From contig CAMLKY010000058.1 of assembly GCA_946480545.1 (NCBI GenBank), positions 1 to 8,498 on the forward strand: a stretch of DNA of 8,498 nucleotides, read 5' to 3'. This document shows positions 6,130-8,498 of this stretch, in pieces (positions within the stretch are counted from its first letter, which is position 1; each line of letters opens with the position of its first letter). Made by a program: the position numbers and the translations under genes. The stretch comes from an uncultured Acidobacteriota bacterium. GTDB taxonomy: Bacteria; Acidobacteriota; Blastocatellia; Pyrinomonadales; Pyrinomonadaceae. A model generated the notes under the pieces. That model was not told the DNA's origin. It made no database searches and was given only the letters and a program-made list of their open reading frames with translations.

Positions 6130-6159
6130 AGAGGCTGCATGTGATTGCAGCCTCTTTTT
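6130..6159 (+). terminator. Rho-independent terminator of the S46 gene
   Basis: AGAGGCTGCA at 6130-6139 pairs perfectly over ten bases with TGCAGCCTCT at 6146-6155 around a six-base loop, followed by TTTT. It starts 26 bases after the S46 stop and separates this gene from the Kelch gene. Confidence 0.93.
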
Positions 6160-6276
6160 GCAACTCATGGTTCCCCTTTAGTCGTCCAGTATACAAAGCA
6201 GTTCTCTGCTAAATGCTAATCAAGATGAGCGGGTTCTGTGTTACCGTTTGATCTTGCCTTCGTGCCCAGCACTCCT

Positions 6277-6282
6277 AAGGAG
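6277..6282 (+). promoter_or_regulatory. Ribosome binding site setting the Kelch gene start at 6292
   Basis: AAGGAG lies nine bases before the ATG at 6292, which opens directly into a signal peptide. The in-frame GTG at 6238 would put 18 extra residues ahead of it and has no comparable site. Confidence 0.75.
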
Positions 6283-6291
6283 ACACTGCGC

Positions 6292-7293
6292 ATGCGAAAG
6301 GATTCGATCAGCACCTCCCTTCTAATCATCTTCCTGATTCTCGTCCTCCATTCACCATCGATCAGCCAGTCCTGGAGTTTTGGCGCGAACATGAATATCT
6401 CGCGGGCTGGAGTTGCCGTTGCCGTCGGCGGCGATGGAAAGATCTATGCGTTCGGCGGAAACATCATCGGTGACCCGGATATGACCACCGTTACCGAAGC
6501 CTACGATATAAGCCTGAACCAATGGACGATACGGGCTCCGATGCCGACCGCCCGCACATCGCTCGCCGTTGCACGAGCCTTGAACGGAAAAATATACGCT
6601 TTCGGTGGATGCCCGGAGAGTCATGGCTATGGCGGCGTGACGACGGTGGAGGCCTACGATCCGGCGTCGAATACATGGAGCGAGGTCACCCCGATGGCAG
6701 TCGGAAGAACAGGACACAAAGCGATCACGGGCCTTGACGGGCGTATCTATGTGATCGGCGGTCACAATATTCCTCACGGCCATCTTACATCGCTCGAGAT
6801 CTACGACCCCGAGACGGACACCTGGACCGTTGGAGCTCCAATGACTGTCGCTCGCCAGCAATTCGGCGCGGTGCTCGGAAAAGACGGCCGTATACACGTG
6901 ATCGGGGGATCCGATCAATGGCGGACCGGACTGATGGGGACGGTCGAGGTTTACGACCCCGCCACCAACACCTGGTCACTGGGCACAAGGATGCCAACCT
7001 CGAGGGACGGGGTAGGGGCCGCGGTCGGACCAAACGGAGAGATCTACGCTGTCGGTGGTTTCGCACGCGAGTTTGGCGAATTCGGTGATGTGACGGCAAC
7101 GGTCGAACGCTTCGATCCGCTTACGAACACGTGGATGAGGGTCAATTCGTTACTATCGGCGACCTACAGTCCGGGAACCGTGACCGGGCCGGATTGTCAT
7201 GTCTATGCGATCGGAGGTGGCGGCTACGGCGTGTCCGGGCAGACCCAGATCCTTACATTGTCGATGAAGCTCAAACGACCGAGCTGCTGGTGA
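6292..7293 (+). CDS. Exported Kelch-repeat beta-propeller protein
   Basis: A 333-residue protein with an N-terminal signal peptide (about 1-25: basic start, then LLIIFLILVL) followed almost wholly by Kelch repeats. Six diglycine strands are visible at about 55-56, 105-106, 156-157, 205-206, 255-256 and 308-309 (YAFGG, YAFGG, YVIGG, HVIGG, YAVGG, YAIGG), spaced about 50 residues. Most repeats end in the YDPxTNTW pattern, and arginines recur before each repeat (PTARTS, AVGRTG, TVARQQ, PTSRDG). This fits a six-bladed propeller outside the cytoplasm, normally a binding scaffold or, in some enzymes, a catalytic frame. No extra catalytic domain, sorting signal or anchor is seen. The tail KLKRPSCW contains a cysteine. 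It converges on mtgA with no gap, and the two stop codons abut. The partner or ligand is unknown. Confidence 0.87.
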   Translation: MRKDSISTSLLIIFLILVLHSPSISQSWSFGANMNISRAGVAVAVGGDGKIYAFGGNIIGDPDMTTVTEAYDISLNQWTIRAPMPTARTSLAVARALNGKIYAFGGCPESHGYGGVTTVEAYDPASNTWSEVTPMAVGRTGHKAITGLDGRIYVIGGHNIPHGHLTSLEIYDPETDTWTVGAPMTVARQQFGAVLGKDGRIHVIGGSDQWRTGLMGTVEVYDPATNTWSLGTRMPTSRDGVGAAVGPNGEIYAVGGFAREFGEFGDVTATVERFDPLTNTWMRVNSLLSATYSPGTVTGPDCHVYAIGGGGYGVSGQTQILTLSMKLKRPSCW

Positions 7294-8094
7294 TCAGTAG
7301 GCAAGCTTCATCCCGTTCATGTATTTGAGAAGCACGCGTTGGCGTCGGACTACGCGTTTGCGGTTCTTTTGGGGGTTGAAGACGTTGAGCGGTGACGGGA
7401 TCATCGCCGCAAGGAATGCGGCTTCTTCGCGGGTCAGGTTCGAGGCGGATTTGTTGAAGTATGTGCGTGCAGCTGCTTCGGCTCCATAGACGCCGTCGCC
7501 CCATTCGATCACGTTCAGGTAGAGCTCGAGGATTCGCTTCTTCGAAAGGTTGCGTTCGAGGAAGTATGTGTAAACCGCTTCGCGTCCCTTGCGGAGGAAG
7601 TTACGATCCTCGGACAGGTAGAGATTTTTCGCGAGCTGCTGCGTGACTGTTGACGCGCCGCGTCGGAAGCTTGGCATCGGCGGTATCCAGTCGTCTTCGG
7701 TGGGCCTGCAATCGCGCTTCTCCTGTTTGCTCTTCGCGTCAGCCTCGCACTCTTCACGTGCTTCCTTTTCGCCTTCCTTCACAGCCTCGTCCCAGGCCTT
7801 CTGGATCGCTTCCCAATCGAATCCGTTGTGCTCGAAGAACCTGGAATCTTCACCTGCGAGAACGGCTCGCTGAAGGTGAGGCGAGATCTGATCGATCGGC
7901 ATCCAGATCATGTACTTTCGCGGCTCACGCCCCTCGGCCCTGGCTTCGGAAAGCCGGTACTCGATCATCGATGATGTGACAGGGTTCTCAGTACGCAGAT
8001 CTGCTATTGCCGGAAACGTGAGCAGCTCATAGATGAGCCACACGCCGACCGCGCCGAGAAAAGTCAGAAACAAGATTTTCGTCCAGTACCACAT
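7294..8094 (-). CDS. mtgA: Monofunctional peptidoglycan glycosyltransferase (GT51)
   Basis: This enzyme polymerises lipid II into glycan strands on the outer face of the inner membrane, without a transpeptidase domain. The 266-residue protein has one membrane helix (about 7-27) and the GT51 signatures in order: LAGEDSRFFEHNGFDWEAI (catalytic Glu82), RGASTVTQQLAKNLYLS (145-161), RKGREAVYTYFLERNLSKKR (168-187) and ILELYLNVIEWGDGVYGAEA (188-207). No PBP transpeptidase domain follows, and the length fits MtgA. Between the first two motifs, about residues 102-142 form a charged, Lys/Glu-rich stretch with Cys116 and Cys129, some 30 residues longer than I expect. An in-frame TAA nine bases before the ATG fixes the start, although no clear Shine-Dalgarno is present. 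It is convergent with the Kelch gene, and no terminator is seen between them. Confidence 0.93.
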   Translation of the reverse strand: MWYWTKILFLTFLGAVGVWLIYELLTFPAIADLRTENPVTSSMIEYRLSEARAEGREPRKYMIWMPIDQISPHLQRAVLAGEDSRFFEHNGFDWEAIQKAWDEAVKEGEKEAREECEADAKSKQEKRDCRPTEDDWIPPMPSFRRGASTVTQQLAKNLYLSEDRNFLRKGREAVYTYFLERNLSKKRILELYLNVIEWGDGVYGAEAAARTYFNKSASNLTREEAAFLAAMIPSPLNVFNPQKNRKRVVRRQRVLLKYMNGMKLAY

Positions 8095-8267
8095 CAGGGT
8101 TTAGTTGTCGGTTTTTGTTTGCTGGTTGTCAGAAGCAGGTATCGGCGAACAACTGTGAACTTAGCACACGATGCAGGTGAGAGAAAAGCTGACCATACGA
8201 GCGTACACGGAACCAATCTGGTGCCGAGTTCGCGGAGATCGCGACAAGCGACCGAAATTTGAACACA

Positions 8268-8296
8268 TTGAAAAGTCGATCGTTTACGCGTATTAT
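8268..8296 (+). promoter_or_regulatory. Housekeeping-type promoter for the right-end gene
   Basis: TTGAAA at 8268-8273 and TATTAT at 8291-8296 are separated by exactly 17 bases, close to the sigma-70 consensus at both boxes. Transcription would start near 8303, leaving a leader of about 20 bases before the ATG at 8323. The rest of the gap between the divergent mtgA and this gene (8095-8267) shows no gene and no clear mtgA promoter. Confidence 0.65.
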
Positions 8297-8322
8297 TTCG
8301 GCGGCCTTCCGCACACACCGAT

Positions 8323-8498
8323 ATGAAAAAGCTGCAAACAATACTTGTCATGGCATATTTCTGCCTGGTGATGATCGTGCTTGGCGGGACGATCTTTTCG
8401 GTGATGGTGGAGTATCCGAACTGGTTCGCCGACGTGCCAAGGTCGCTGGAAGCAACGCGGACCTTTTACAAGGTCCTCCATCCCGGCTTTTTCTTTCA
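8323..8498 (+). CDS. Small membrane protein, 3' end beyond window
   Basis: The first 58 codons are visible. They begin MKKLQTILVMAYFCLVMIVL, one hydrophobic helix (about 5-28) that could be a membrane segment or signal anchor, and continue with VEYPNWFADVP, a run of charged residues and FYKVLHPGFFF. The YPNWF..VP..L...FY.V..P..FF pattern reminds me of conserved hypothetical membrane proteins of about 150 residues whose function is unknown; this is recollection of a pattern, not a confirmed family. There is no Shine-Dalgarno, but a good promoter ends 26 bases upstream and a long overlapping bottom-strand frame looks non-coding. It is divergent from mtgA. The gene is cut by the window edge. Confidence 0.7.
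   Translation, partial: MKKLQTILVMAYFCLVMIVLGGTIFSVMVEYPNWFADVPRSLEATRTFYKVLHPGFFF

Noticed and set aside
6238..6291. GTG start for the Kelch gene.
   Set aside because: The ATG at 6292 has AAGGAG at good spacing and begins directly with a signal peptide.
8094..8351. An 85-codon bottom-strand frame between mtgA and the right-end gene.
   Set aside because: It overlaps a good top-strand promoter and the start of the right-end gene, and its translation resembles no protein family I recognise.

Overview
The window reads as part of a chromosome from a free-living, Gram-negative-type bacterium. The gene set (an ECF sigma factor paired with a zinc-finger anti-sigma factor, an S46 peptidase, MtgA and an M23 peptidase) and the protein style suggest Acidobacteriota, possibly class Blastocatellia. 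That placement is inference from general resemblance and was not tested by any search. I see no phage, transposase, CRISPR, tRNA or rRNA.

Layout, left to right. Positions 1 to about 123 form a GC-rich edge (about 72% G+C over the first 180 bases, under 50% between 240 and 360) whose bottom strand looks faintly like a BamA POTRA segment. Next is a rightward cluster: an ECF sigma factor (124-675), a membrane anti-sigma factor with two zinc-binding anti-sigma domains (734-1519), a multi-pass membrane protein with an N-terminal B-box-like zinc finger (1519-2268, start overlapping the previous stop), and a 70-residue two-helix membrane protein (2291-2503). A structured 269-base gap with a consensus -10 box and two inverted repeats leads to a membrane-anchored M23 endopeptidase (2773-3597), which ends in a strong terminator (3623-3652).

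Positions 3653-3920 have no gene but hold a cluster of inverted, degenerate copies of a motif of the ACCAC..GA.AACACGGA type, then a possible promoter. An exported S46 dipeptidyl-peptidase follows (3921-6104), closed by a second strong terminator (6130-6159). An exported six-repeat Kelch protein (6292-7293) runs tail to tail with mtgA on the bottom strand (7294-8094), and their stop codons abut within the palindrome TGATCA. The right end holds a good promoter (8268-8296) and the first 58 codons of a small membrane protein cut by the window edge (8323-8498).

How the genes may work together: the first four genes look like a signalling unit in which a membrane anti-sigma factor holds an ECF sigma factor until an envelope signal arrives, with two small membrane proteins of unknown role beside it. 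The M23 peptidase and MtgA act on peptidoglycan, and the S46 and Kelch proteins are probably exported. The common theme is the cell envelope. No shared regulation beyond the first cluster can be shown from the sequence.
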